Positions 1 through 6,949 of a DNA stretch of 13,736 nucleotides are shown piece by piece (the stretch's first letter is position 1; every line of letters begins with the position of its first letter). The stretch is from an uncultured Neomegalonema sp. (GTDB taxonomy: Bacteria > Pseudomonadota > Alphaproteobacteria > Rhodobacterales > Rhodobacteraceae), in the NCBI GenBank assembly GCA_937944035.1, contig CALDZQ010000385.1:1-13736 (forward strand). The letters run 5' to 3'. A program made the translations under genes and the position numbers. The notes beneath the pieces were generated by a model. That model was not told where the DNA came from. It saw only the letters and a program-made list of their open reading frames with translations, and searched no databases.

Positions 1-93
1 GAAGACAAGATCGAAGCCATGCGCGCGGCGGGCATCATCGTCTCCGAAAACCCGGCGGGCCTCGGTGAAGCACTGCTCGAAGCCATCGGTTGA
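1..93 (+). CDS. C-terminal fragment of succinate/malate-CoA ligase alpha subunit (SucD-like)
   Basis: Only the last 30 codons are present; the gene runs in from the left edge. The peptide, containing AAGIIVSENPAGLGEALLEA, matches the C-terminal end of succinyl-CoA synthetase alpha subunits, where a helix ending in an AAG turn is followed by a strand and an LGEAL helix (compare the E. coli SucD tail, LEAAGVK...DIGEAL). The family forms acyl-CoA from succinate (TCA cycle) or malate (serine cycle, MtkB) with ATP or GTP. The neighbour is a serine-glyoxylate aminotransferase gene rather than sucA, which makes a malate-CoA ligase role possible, but 30 residues cannot decide. It ends at a two-way terminator shared with the convergent aminotransferase gene. 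Confidence 0.6.
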   Translation, partial: EDKIEAMRAAGIIVSENPAGLGEALLEAIG

Positions 94-113
94 TTGGCCC
101 ATCCTCAACGCAT

Positions 114-147
114 AAAAAAAGCGGGAGCCAACCGGTTCCCGCTTTTT
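114..147. terminator. Bidirectional Rho-independent terminator
   Basis: A run of A precedes a 9-bp stem (GCGGGAGCC / GGTTCCCGC, one G-T pair) with an AACC loop and a run of five T. The A-run and T-run on opposite sides let it work for both convergent genes: the CoA-ligase gene from the left and the aminotransferase gene from the right. Confidence 0.85.
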
Positions 148-169
148 CATTTCACAAGGTTGAGTGCGC

Positions 170-1369
170 CTACTCCGCAGCCATCTTAATCGGCTGAGCA
201 GCCGCATCACGATACCACGCCTGAGCGGCGGCAACGCCCGAACCCAGCTCGATCCGCGCCCCGGCATCCGCCAGCGCCATCTCCGCACTGCCGATCGCCG
301 CGATGCACATCACCTCGTTCAACGAACCCAGATGGCCGATGCGGAACACCTTGCCCGCCAGTTTCGTCAGGCCCGACCCGAACGACGTGTTATAGCGGCT
401 GTAGCCCATCGAAATCACATCACGCGCGTCGATGGTTTCCGGCACAACAATCGCCGATACCGTATCAGAGTACCATTTCGGGTTCACCGCACACAGGCTG
501 CAGCCTTCCCATGCTTCAACGGCGCGGCGCACCCCTTCGGCAAGGCGGGTGTGACGGGCCAGCACATTGTCCAGCCCCTCTTCTTCAATCATCGCCAACG
601 ATTCGCGCATTCCGTGGAACAGCTGAGTCGGCGGCGTGTAGGGGAAATACCCGCCGCTGTTAAGATTCATCATATCCGCAAAATCGAAATAGCAGCGCTT
701 GGTCGTACAGGTTTTAGACGCCGCAATCGCCTTCTGACTGGCAGCCAGAATGCCCAGGCCCGCCGGCAACATCAGACCCTTCTGCGAGCCGGAAACCGCA
801 AGGTCCACGCCCCAGTCATCCATCCGGAAATCAATCGACCCCAGCGAGCTGACCGCATCGACATACAGCATCGCGTCGTGGCCCGCAGAATCCAGCGCCG
901 CACGAACGCCCGCAATGTCCGAGGTGACGCCGGTGGCTGTTTCGTTATGCGTGGCGAACACGCCCTTGATCTTACCATCGGTGTCGGCCTTCAGGATTTC
1001 GGCATATTTCTCAACCGGAACCCCCTCACCCCACGCAACATCAACGCATTGCACATTCAGGCCCAGCCGCTCGGCCATATCGACCCACAGATGCGAGAAC
1101 TGGCCGAAGCGCGACATCAAAACCGTGTCACCTTCGTTCAGCGTGTTTGTGATAGCCGCTTCCCACGCGCCCGTGCCGGAACCGGGCAACATGAACACTT
1201 CCGCGCTTTTGGTCCGGTAAATTTTCTTGAGACCCGCAAACAAAGGCAAGGTCAACTCGCCAAAATCAGGGGCGCGCATATCCTGCATCGGCACATTCAT
1301 CGCCATACGCACACGATCAGGAACATTGGTCGGTCCTGGAATGAAGAGATGATTGAGACCCGTTTTCAT
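170..1369 (-). CDS. sgaA: Serine-glyoxylate aminotransferase (class V, PLP-dependent)
   Basis: A 399-residue cytosolic fold-type I aminotransferase that transfers the amino group of serine (or a related amino acid) to glyoxylate, giving hydroxypyruvate and glycine. Visible landmarks are the N-terminal NHLFIPGPTN signature (residues 6-15), GSGTGAWE (63-70), the cofactor aspartate in YVDAVSS (D171), the Schiff-base lysine in SGSQKGLMLPAG (K197) and the substrate-carboxylate arginine in KVFRIGHLG (R343). Length is normal for the family. I start at the Met of MKTGLNHL because GGGAG lies 9 bases upstream; a Met nine residues earlier is open but lacks a good site. FGQFSHLWVDMAERLGL resembles methylotroph SgaA. 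BhcA, the aspartate-glyoxylate aminotransferase of the beta-hydroxyaspartate cycle, is a close relative and remains an alternative. It is divergent from an ScfR regulator. Confidence 0.88.
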   Translation of the reverse strand: MKTGLNHLFIPGPTNVPDRVRMAMNVPMQDMRAPDFGELTLPLFAGLKKIYRTKSAEVFMLPGSGTGAWEAAITNTLNEGDTVLMSRFGQFSHLWVDMAERLGLNVQCVDVAWGEGVPVEKYAEILKADTDGKIKGVFATHNETATGVTSDIAGVRAALDSAGHDAMLYVDAVSSLGSIDFRMDDWGVDLAVSGSQKGLMLPAGLGILAASQKAIAASKTCTTKRCYFDFADMMNLNSGGYFPYTPPTQLFHGMRESLAMIEEEGLDNVLARHTRLAEGVRRAVEAWEGCSLCAVNPKWYSDTVSAIVVPETIDARDVISMGYSRYNTSFGSGLTKLAGKVFRIGHLGSLNEVMCIAAIGSAEMALADAGARIELGSGVAAAQAWYRDAAAQPIKMAAE

Positions 1370-1473
1370 TATGCATTGCTCCCGAAAGGTATCCACATGC
1401 GGATTGCTGAAGTTATCGATTGCGGTTCAGGTAATACGCCCGCGTGTGGTTGACGACTAAAACAGGGTTCTGG

Positions 1474-1517
1474 TGCAAGAATTGTAATTTACAGCGCGCA
1501 TTTTTGTAATAATGTAA
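1474..1517. promoter_or_regulatory. Candidate ScfR operator: repeated TGTAA/TGCAA motifs
   Basis: In the divergent gap between sgaA and the regulator gene, four copies of TGYAA occur on the + strand: TGCAA at 1474, TGTAA at 1483, TGTAA at 1505 and TGTAA at 1513. The second copy forms the 11-base palindrome TGTAATTTACA (1483-1493). The two pairs lie about two helix turns apart. Known ScfR/RamB-type regulators bind TTTGCAAA-like sites, which resemble these half-sites, and often control their own gene. Placement just before the scfR start fits autoregulation. Assignment is inference from sequence only. Confidence 0.35.
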
Positions 1518-1543
1518 TGTTGATACACCGGAGTGTGCTGCTG

Positions 1544-2962
1544 ATGAAAACACGCAAAACCTTTGTCGGCCCCAAACTGCGTCAGTTGCGTAAGGAACGT
1601 AACCAGACACAGGCGCAAATGGCCGCCGCACTGGGCCTCAGCGCGACCTATATCAACCTGCTCGAAAACAACCAGCGCAGCTTGTCCGTACAGGTGCTGA
1701 TGCGCCTGGCCGATGTCTACGGCGTTGACTGGCGCAGCTTGGTCGAGGACGGCGCACCGACCCAACTTGCAGACCTGCGCAACGCTCTGCAAGATCCGGT
1801 GTTCGGCGGGGTCCGTCCCGATTTACAAGAACTGCGCGCCGCGCTCGACCACTGCCCTACCCTGACGCAAAACCTGCTCAGCCTTCATAAAACCTACCGC
1901 ACCCTCTCCGAACAAATGCTCAGCCTTGTCGACTCCGACGACAGTGAGACCCCGCGCACGCTCAGCGCCAGCCCTGAAGCGGTCGTCCACGATCTTTTCC
2001 GCCGCAACCGCAACTATTTCGACGGGATCGAGCGCTCGGCAGAGGCATTCCGCGATGCCGGACCCGCGCCGAATGACGAGCTGTACTGGTATCTCAAAAC
2101 CCATATTCAGGACAAACTCGACATTCCGGTCGAGATCATCTCCATCGACGAAGAACCCGACACGCTGCGGTATTACGACGAAAAGCGCGGGCGCCTGCTT
2201 CTCTCGGAAGGATTCGACCACCTCAACCGCATGTTCCAAATGGCGCATGTGATCGGATTGATCGAGTTCGGCGACGATTTTGACGCCCTGATCGACGCCG
2301 CAAAAATCACCGGGCCACGCGGCAAAGCCCGTTGTCGGGTCGAGTTGGCGAACTATTTCGCCGCCGCCGTCCTCATGCCCTACGCGCAATTTCTGAAAGC
2401 ATCCCGCGACTGCCGCTACGACCTCGACCACCTCGCCGCACGGTTCGGCGTGTCATTCGAGCAGGTCTGCCACCGCGTCACCACGCTGCAACGCGAGGGC
2501 GCGCAGGGCGTGCCGCTGTTTTTCATGCGCATCGACAAAGCGGGCAACGTGACCAAGCGCTTCAACGCGACCAGCTTCAACCTCGCCGAATACGGCGGCG
2601 CGTGTCCCCGCCTCGACATCCATATGTGCTTCCGCACACCGGGGCGAATCCTGCCGCAATTTGTCGAGATGCCGGACGGCACACGCTATTTCACCATCAA
2701 CCGCACCGTTGACAGGCCCGCGAACGGTTTCCGCAATCAGGATCAACGCCTTGCGGTAACGCTTGGATGCTCGATCGAACACGCGAGCGAGGTTATCTAC
2801 GCCTCGCATTTTCAACTCAGTGACGAGGAGTTGGTAACGCCTATCGGCATCAACTGCCGCCTGTGCCCCCGCGCCCAATGCGCCCAGCGCGCGCAACAGC
2901 CTGTCCATCTCGACCTGCCGATAGACGAGCACAGGCGTGGTCAAACGCGGTTCGAGAGCTAA
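1544..2962 (+). CDS. ScfR-family short-chain fatty acyl-CoA transcriptional regulator
   Basis: A 472-residue DNA-binding regulator with an XRE-type helix-turn-helix (residues about 10-65, including QTQAQMAAALGLSATYINLLE). A middle region related to the IrrE/ImmA peptidase fold follows (about 180-285, with ANYFAAAVLMPY). The C-terminal ScfR domain (about 345-455) has CPRLDIHMC and the cysteine motif CRLCPRAQC (C438, C441, C446). Family members such as RamB, PccR and MccR sense acyl-CoAs and control short-chain fatty acid, propionyl-CoA and glyoxylate metabolism. The peptidase-like helix reads MAHVIGLIE (233-241), so HExxH is absent and proteolysis is unlikely. I chose the Met of MKTRKTF because CCGGAG precedes it by 10 bases; an upstream ATG at 1517 would overlap the proposed operator. 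Its target here is probably its own gene and perhaps divergent sgaA. Confidence 0.85.
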   Translation: MKTRKTFVGPKLRQLRKERNQTQAQMAAALGLSATYINLLENNQRSLSVQVLMRLADVYGVDWRSLVEDGAPTQLADLRNALQDPVFGGVRPDLQELRAALDHCPTLTQNLLSLHKTYRTLSEQMLSLVDSDDSETPRTLSASPEAVVHDLFRRNRNYFDGIERSAEAFRDAGPAPNDELYWYLKTHIQDKLDIPVEIISIDEEPDTLRYYDEKRGRLLLSEGFDHLNRMFQMAHVIGLIEFGDDFDALIDAAKITGPRGKARCRVELANYFAAAVLMPYAQFLKASRDCRYDLDHLAARFGVSFEQVCHRVTTLQREGAQGVPLFFMRIDKAGNVTKRFNATSFNLAEYGGACPRLDIHMCFRTPGRILPQFVEMPDGTRYFTINRTVDRPANGFRNQDQRLAVTLGCSIEHASEVIYASHFQLSDEELVTPIGINCRLCPRAQCAQRAQQPVHLDLPIDEHRRGQTRFES

Positions 2963-3001
2963 CTGTCACAAGCACGATCTTTCATTACAGGAGCGCATTT
3001 G

Positions 3002-3595
3002 ATGGCGCATATCGATTATTATTTCACCGTCCTCTCCCCCTTCGCTTATCTCGCAGGGGACAGTATGGAAAAAGTCGCGGCCAAGAACGGTTCGACGGTG
3101 TCCTACAAACCCGTGGACATTATGAAACTGTTCGGCGAGATGGGCGGAACGCCGCCCGCGCAACGGCACGACTCGCGCAAGGAATACCGCCTGCAAGAGC
3201 TGAAGCGCCTCTCCAAATTGTCCGGCCTTCCCCTAAACCTTGCCCCCGCGCATTGGCCCACCGACCAAAAACCCGCCTCCGCCATGATCGCCGCAGCCGA
3301 AGCGGCGGGCGCGGATGCGGGCGCGTTGACCCGCGCGGTGATGAAAGCCGTCTGGGCTGAGGAGCGCCAGATCGCAGATGCCGAAACGCTGGACGCGATT
3401 GTCGCCGAATGCGGCATCGACCGCGCCGCCCTAGAACCTCATCTCGCCGCCGCCACAGAGGGCTTCGACGCCCGCACAGACGAGGCGATGAGCAAAGGCG
3501 TCTTCGGCGCGCCGTTCTACATCGTCGGCGACGAACGCTTCTGGGGCCAGGACCGGGTCGAGCACCTCGATGCGCATCTTTCCGGCAAGCTCTGA
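3002..3595 (+). CDS. 2-hydroxychromene-2-carboxylate isomerase family protein (kappa-class GST / DsbA-like)
   Basis: A 197-residue thioredoxin-fold protein with a helical insertion. Features of the family are the N-terminal strand IDYYFTVLSPFAYL with the glutathione-activating serine (S12 in SPFAY), the KPVDIMKLF loop, and the C-terminal GVFGAPFYIVGDERFWGQDRVEHL (cis-proline region and final helices). Characterised members isomerise hydroxychromene carboxylates in naphthalene breakdown using glutathione, but most marine alphaproteobacterial homologs sit outside such pathways and their substrate is unknown. The ATG at 3002 follows AGGAG by 8 bases. It begins 39 bases after the ScfR gene with no terminator between, so the two are probably co-transcribed; a strong terminator follows. 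A link to acyl-CoA or glyoxylate metabolism is only suggested by position. Confidence 0.85.
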   Translation: MAHIDYYFTVLSPFAYLAGDSMEKVAAKNGSTVSYKPVDIMKLFGEMGGTPPAQRHDSRKEYRLQELKRLSKLSGLPLNLAPAHWPTDQKPASAMIAAAEAAGADAGALTRAVMKAVWAEERQIADAETLDAIVAECGIDRAALEPHLAAATEGFDARTDEAMSKGVFGAPFYIVGDERFWGQDRVEHLDAHLSGKL

Positions 3596-3605
3596 AACGA
3601 TCCGG

Positions 3606-3637
3606 CGCTCCGCATTTCGTATGCGGAGCGTCTTTTT
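3606..3637 (+). terminator. Rho-independent terminator
   Basis: A perfect 10-bp stem (CGCTCCGCAT / ATGCGGAGCG) with a TTCGT loop is followed by TCTTTTT. It lies 10 bases after the isomerase stop and closes the ScfR-isomerase unit. Confidence 0.9.
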
Positions 3638-3703
3638 AGCGGATGACGGCGCAACACTTCCCTGATAATCGCTCGCGGGATCACAGATTTCAGAGTCCCG
3701 CCG

Positions 3704-4693
3704 ATGCCCCCGACGCTTGACCCAATCACACCCATAGACCAGCTCGCAACCGCCGCCCTGCGGCTGTGGGATCTGCCGCACGGCGTGACCGCGACCCGCA
3801 TCAACGTATCCGAAAACATCACCTATCTGATCGAAGCCCCCGGCCATAAATCCGTGCTGCGCATCCATCGCGAGGGCTATCACAGCCACCGCGCAATCGG
3901 GTGCGAGCTGGCATGGTCCCAAGCCCTGCGCGCGGGCCACACCGTCTCGACCCCGGCTGTGATCCCCGGTAAAAACGGCGCGGCCATCCAACGGGCAACC
4001 CACCCCGCCCTCTCCATATCCCGCCACATGGTCATGTTCACCTTCGCCGAAGGACATCAGCCCGACGAAAGCACCGACCTCGTCCCCGCTTTCACCGAAC
4101 TCGGCGAGATCGCCGCAGCGACCCACCTGCACAGCATCCAATGGCCCCGCCCTGAACCGTTCGAGCGGCTCCACTGGAACCTCGACACAGTCTTCGGCCC
4201 CGCGCCAACATGGGGAAACTGGCGCGATGCACCGAATGTAACGCCCGCTGTCGTAACCGTGTTAGAACAGGTTCAAGCCACCGTCTCCGCGCGGCTGACC
4301 GCCTATGGCATGACCCCGGACCGCTACGGCCTGATCCACGCCGACATGCGCCTCGCCAATCTGTTGATCGACGGCGACACCACCCACTTGATTGACTTCG
4401 ACGATTGCGGGTTCGGCTGGTTCCTCTACGACTTCGCCGCCGCCATCAGCTTTATCGAGGACCACCCGCAAATCCCCGCCCTCAAAGCCGCATGGCTCGC
4501 GGGATACCGCCGCATCCGCCCGTTGAGCGCAGCGGATGAGGCGCAAATCGACACCTTCATCATGCTGCGGCGGCTGGCCCTGCTCGCATGGATCGGCACG
4601 CATATCGATGCCCCCGAACCCCAAGCACTCGCCCCTGATTTCGCCCGTGTGTCCGCCGTCCTCGGCACGGCCTATCTGGCCGCTTACACTTGA
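3704..4693 (+). CDS. Phosphotransferase-family protein (APH / SrkA / homoserine kinase II-like)
   Basis: A 329-residue protein-kinase-like small-molecule kinase. The N lobe shows a nucleotide-binding strand pair (TYLIEAPGHKSVLRIHR, 40-56). The catalytic loop reads LIHADMRLANLLIDG (Brenner-type motif with H212, D214, N219). The metal-binding loop is HLIDFDDCGFGWFLYDFA (D231, D233). These are the residues needed for ATP-dependent phosphoryl transfer, so it should be active. Substrates in this family range from aminoglycosides and choline to homoserine and protein serine; the sequence does not identify this one. The upstream gene ends in a strong terminator, so it has its own promoter. The Shine-Dalgarno before the ATG is weak. 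DUF2937 follows 51 bases later on the same strand, but no functional link is evident. Confidence 0.85.
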   Translation: MPPTLDPITPIDQLATAALRLWDLPHGVTATRINVSENITYLIEAPGHKSVLRIHREGYHSHRAIGCELAWSQALRAGHTVSTPAVIPGKNGAAIQRATHPALSISRHMVMFTFAEGHQPDESTDLVPAFTELGEIAAATHLHSIQWPRPEPFERLHWNLDTVFGPAPTWGNWRDAPNVTPAVVTVLEQVQATVSARLTAYGMTPDRYGLIHADMRLANLLIDGDTTHLIDFDDCGFGWFLYDFAAAISFIEDHPQIPALKAAWLAGYRRIRPLSAADEAQIDTFIMLRRLALLAWIGTHIDAPEPQALAPDFARVSAVLGTAYLAAYT

Positions 4694-4744
4694 AAGCAAG
4701 CCCCAACCGGCCAATCTAACTGAGATGAACTCTGGGAGACAGCT

Positions 4745-5254
4745 ATGCTCACGCGCACATTCAGCCTGATTGCGGGTCTCGGCACAGCGATGCTCGCCTG
4801 CCAGATGCCCGAATTCATGCAGCAATACCACCAACGCCTCGGCGGCGCGGTGCAAGAATTGTCGATCGTGGTTGAGGATTTTGACCGCGACGCGCAGGCG
4901 CAAGGCTTGTCCCGCAGTGAAGCCCTCGACAGTTATTCAATATCGTCTCAGCCCTTCATCAACACGCGCGGCCTGTCGATGACCCGCACATTGGACCGGT
5001 TCGAGCATATCAACGCGCATTATGAGGCACTGTCGGATGCCAACATCCTGACCCGCCCGGTCCTGCTGGCACAACACTCGGATAAACAACTGATGAACGG
5101 TGCGTGGCAGGACTACAAACCCGCGATTCCAACCACGCCGGAGGGTATCGTGTACGGCCTCGTCGGATTCCTGTTCGGCGGCGGTTTGGTGGCCCTGCTT
5201 GGTAAAGCGTACCGCCGTCTCCGGCACGGGAAGCCGGAAATCAGTTCAACATAA
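4745..5254 (+). CDS. DUF2937 family membrane protein
   Basis: A 169-residue protein of unknown function that fits the proteobacterial DUF2937 family. An N-terminal hydrophobic segment (about 5-20, LTRTFSLIAGLGTAMLA) is followed by a polar, helical middle region (FMQQYHQRLGGAVQELSIVVEDFDRDA). A C-terminal membrane segment (about 133-155, GIVYGLVGFLFGGGLVALLG) ends in a basic tail (KAYRRLRHGK), which predicts two membrane helices with the C-terminus in the cytoplasm. GGGAG stands 6 bases before the ATG. The 3' end overlaps the convergent beta-barrel gene by 14 bases. No role can be proposed from context. Confidence 0.75.
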   Translation: MLTRTFSLIAGLGTAMLACQMPEFMQQYHQRLGGAVQELSIVVEDFDRDAQAQGLSRSEALDSYSISSQPFINTRGLSMTRTLDRFEHINAHYEALSDANILTRPVLLAQHSDKQLMNGAWQDYKPAIPTTPEGIVYGLVGFLFGGGLVALLGKAYRRLRHGKPEISST

Positions 5255-5813
5255 TCTTCACACCAAAGCTGACGCCGTGGGATTTCGTCTCGCCCTCAGC
5301 GCCAACAATCGTATTCGTGGCAACCGCGTGCTCGTATTGCATAAACGCGCCGACCATCTCGGTGAATTGCAGATTACTGCCGACCACACCCATCACCGCG
5401 AGACCGTCTTTCTCCAGATGCCCGCTATCGGAAAACCGCGTATCCGCAGCGCCAATGCCGACGCCAAGATACGGGCGGAATTCCCCTTCGCCAAAGCTGT
5501 GTTGCAGCACGGCAAAACCGGGACGCGCGGTTTTCCCGTTCGCAACACTCGTTCCGATCAGGTCGGGACGGTCAATCGTCTCGATATAATCCAGCTGAGC
5601 ACTCCAGCCGCCACCGCCGAAACCTGAAAACGGCGCTTTTTTCCCGGAAACATCCCCAACGCTGATCGCCGCCGCTCCGGGGTGCGGCGCTGAAGCGTCA
5701 AAAGCGGGATGCCATGCGAGCACTTCGACATCGCCCAACGCCGTGGTTTCCGCCGCCGCCGTCCCGGTGAACATCGTCACTATCGCCAGAAAAATACCTG
5801 CCGCCGCTTTCAT
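5241..5813 (-). CDS. Small outer-membrane beta-barrel protein (porin-like)
   Basis: A 190-residue exported protein. The signal peptide spans about residues 1-21 (MKAAAGIFLAIVTMFTGTAAA, cleavage before ETTAL). The mature part alternates Gly/aromatic-rich strands typical of an 8-stranded barrel: FSGFGGGGWSAQLDYIE, FRPYLGVGIGAADTRF, LQFTEMVGAFMQYEHAV and HGVSFGVKIML. It has the general look of OmpA/opacity-like porin-family proteins; substrate and role are unknown. The protein ends in MLN rather than a terminal Phe/Tyr, an imperfect BAM signal. GAGGGG precedes the ATG. The gene is divergent from hemB across a 134-base gap and its last 14 bases overlap the DUF2937 gene on the other strand. Confidence 0.7.
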   Translation of the reverse strand: MKAAAGIFLAIVTMFTGTAAAETTALGDVEVLAWHPAFDASAPHPGAAAISVGDVSGKKAPFSGFGGGGWSAQLDYIETIDRPDLIGTSVANGKTARPGFAVLQHSFGEGEFRPYLGVGIGAADTRFSDSGHLEKDGLAVMGVVGSNLQFTEMVGAFMQYEHAVATNTIVGAEGETKSHGVSFGVKIMLN

Positions 5814-5895
5814 ATCTTCAATCCCCTCGCGTCCACGTTGCAGGCAGAAAATATCGCTCCAAACCTAACAGCGGATTACGCAGACATCGTAAGTA

Positions 5896-5943
5896 TTGAC
5901 AAATTTTAATAATCCGTGTGGGAAAGGCACACCACGGGGGAAG
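5896..5943 (+). promoter_or_regulatory. hemB leader: possible -35 element and strong ribosome binding site
   Basis: A TTGACA hexamer (5896-5901) lies in an AT-rich stretch upstream of hemB, but no convincing -10 hexamer sits at 16-18 bases from it. The purine run GGGGGAAG (5936-5943) is a good Shine-Dalgarno for the ATG at 5948 and rules out the GTG at 5918 as the start. The promoter part is tentative. Confidence 0.3.
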
Positions 5944-5947
5944 ATAT

Positions 5948-6946
5948 ATGAGCCAGTTTCTATCGCAATTTCCGCGCACAAGAATGCGCCGCAAGCGTCA
6001 GGCCGCATGGACGCGTGATATGGTGCGCGAGAACCTGCTCACCCCGGCGGACTTCATCTGGCCGATCTTCGTCGTTGAGGGCGAAAACGAATTGCAGCCG
6101 GTCTCCTCAATGCCCGGCATAAACCGCATGAGCATTAATGTTGCGGTGAAGCATGTGAAAGAAGCCGCATCGCTCGGCGTTCCCTGCATCGCCATCTTCC
6201 CGAACATTGCCCAGGACTTGCGCACGGAAGACTGTGCCGAGGCTTGGAACCCCGACAACCTCGTCTGCCGCGCCACCCGCGCGATCCGCGATGCCGTGCC
6301 GGAAATCGGCATTATGGAGGATGTCGCGCTCGACCCCTACAATGCCAACGGCCATGACGGCATAGTGCGCGGCGACAAAATCATCAACGACGAAAGCGTC
6401 GAGGCACTGGTCAAACAAACCCTCGCCCAGGCCGAGGCCGGAGCCAACATCATCGGCCCGTCCGACATGATGGATGGCCGCATCGGGGCCATGCGCGATG
6501 CGTTGGAGGCGGCGGGCCATCAGGACGTGATGATCCTCTCCTACGCCGCCAAATACGCCTCCGCCTTTTACGGCCCGTTCCGCGAGGCTGTCGGCGCGGA
6601 TGGCACGCTCAAGGGTGATAAAAAGACCTACCAGATGGACCCCGCCAACTCGGACGAAGCCATGCAGGAGGTCAGCATGGACCTCGCCGAAGGCGCGGAT
6701 ATGGTGATGGTCAAGCCCGGCATCGCCTATCTCGACATCTGCAAACGCGTCAAAGACACCTTCGCCGTCCCGACTTTCGGCTACCAGTGCAGCGGCGAGT
6801 ACGCGATGATCGAAGCCGCCGCCGCCAACGGCTGGATCGACCGCGAAAAGATCATTTATGAAAGCCTGCTCGGCTTCAAACGCGCCGGATGTGACGGAGT
6901 GTTGAGCTACTACGCTGTTGAAGTCTCGAAAAAATTGAACGGCTAG
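5948..6946 (+). CDS. hemB: Porphobilinogen synthase (delta-aminolevulinic acid dehydratase)
   Basis: A 332-residue cytosolic TIM-barrel enzyme that condenses two 5-aminolevulinate molecules to porphobilinogen, the first shared step of heme, bacteriochlorophyll and cobalamin synthesis. The two Schiff-base lysines are visible: K202 in SYAAKYASAFYGPFR and K256 in MVMVKPGIAYLD. Also present are GPSDMMDGRIGAMR (170-183) and the C-terminal LLGFKRAGCDGVLSYYA. The region that holds the three-cysteine zinc site in zinc enzymes reads DVALDPYNANGHDG (125-138), with Ala and Asp in place of Cys, so this is the zinc-independent type. The start at MSQFLSQFPRTR has a strong Shine-Dalgarno and gives the usual length. 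It converges on glpD with three bases between the stop codons and no room for a dedicated terminator. Confidence 0.97.
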   Translation: MSQFLSQFPRTRMRRKRQAAWTRDMVRENLLTPADFIWPIFVVEGENELQPVSSMPGINRMSINVAVKHVKEAASLGVPCIAIFPNIAQDLRTEDCAEAWNPDNLVCRATRAIRDAVPEIGIMEDVALDPYNANGHDGIVRGDKIINDESVEALVKQTLAQAEAGANIIGPSDMMDGRIGAMRDALEAAGHQDVMILSYAAKYASAFYGPFREAVGADGTLKGDKKTYQMDPANSDEAMQEVSMDLAEGADMVMVKPGIAYLDICKRVKDTFAVPTFGYQCSGEYAMIEAAAANGWIDREKIIYESLLGFKRAGCDGVLSYYAVEVSKKLNG

Positions 6947-6949
6947 GGT

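Noticed and set aside
170..1369. Assignment as BhcA of the beta-hydroxyaspartate cycle
   Set aside because: No bhcB, bhcC or bhcD genes adjoin it, the regulator is ScfR rather than an IclR-type BhcR, and the motifs look closer to methylotroph SgaA. It is kept only as an alternative.
164..1453. Long open frame on the + strand opposite sgaA
   Set aside because: It is rich in Arg, His, Gln and Pro with no family resemblance, and lies antisense to a clear aminotransferase; it is an effect of high GC at codon third positions.
1823..2431. Minus-strand open frame inside the ScfR gene
   Set aside because: Antisense to a clear multi-domain regulator; no motif seen.
3431..4174. Minus-strand open frame spanning the isomerase end and the kinase start
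   Set aside because: It crosses a terminator and two well-supported genes, and its composition is that of a shadow frame.
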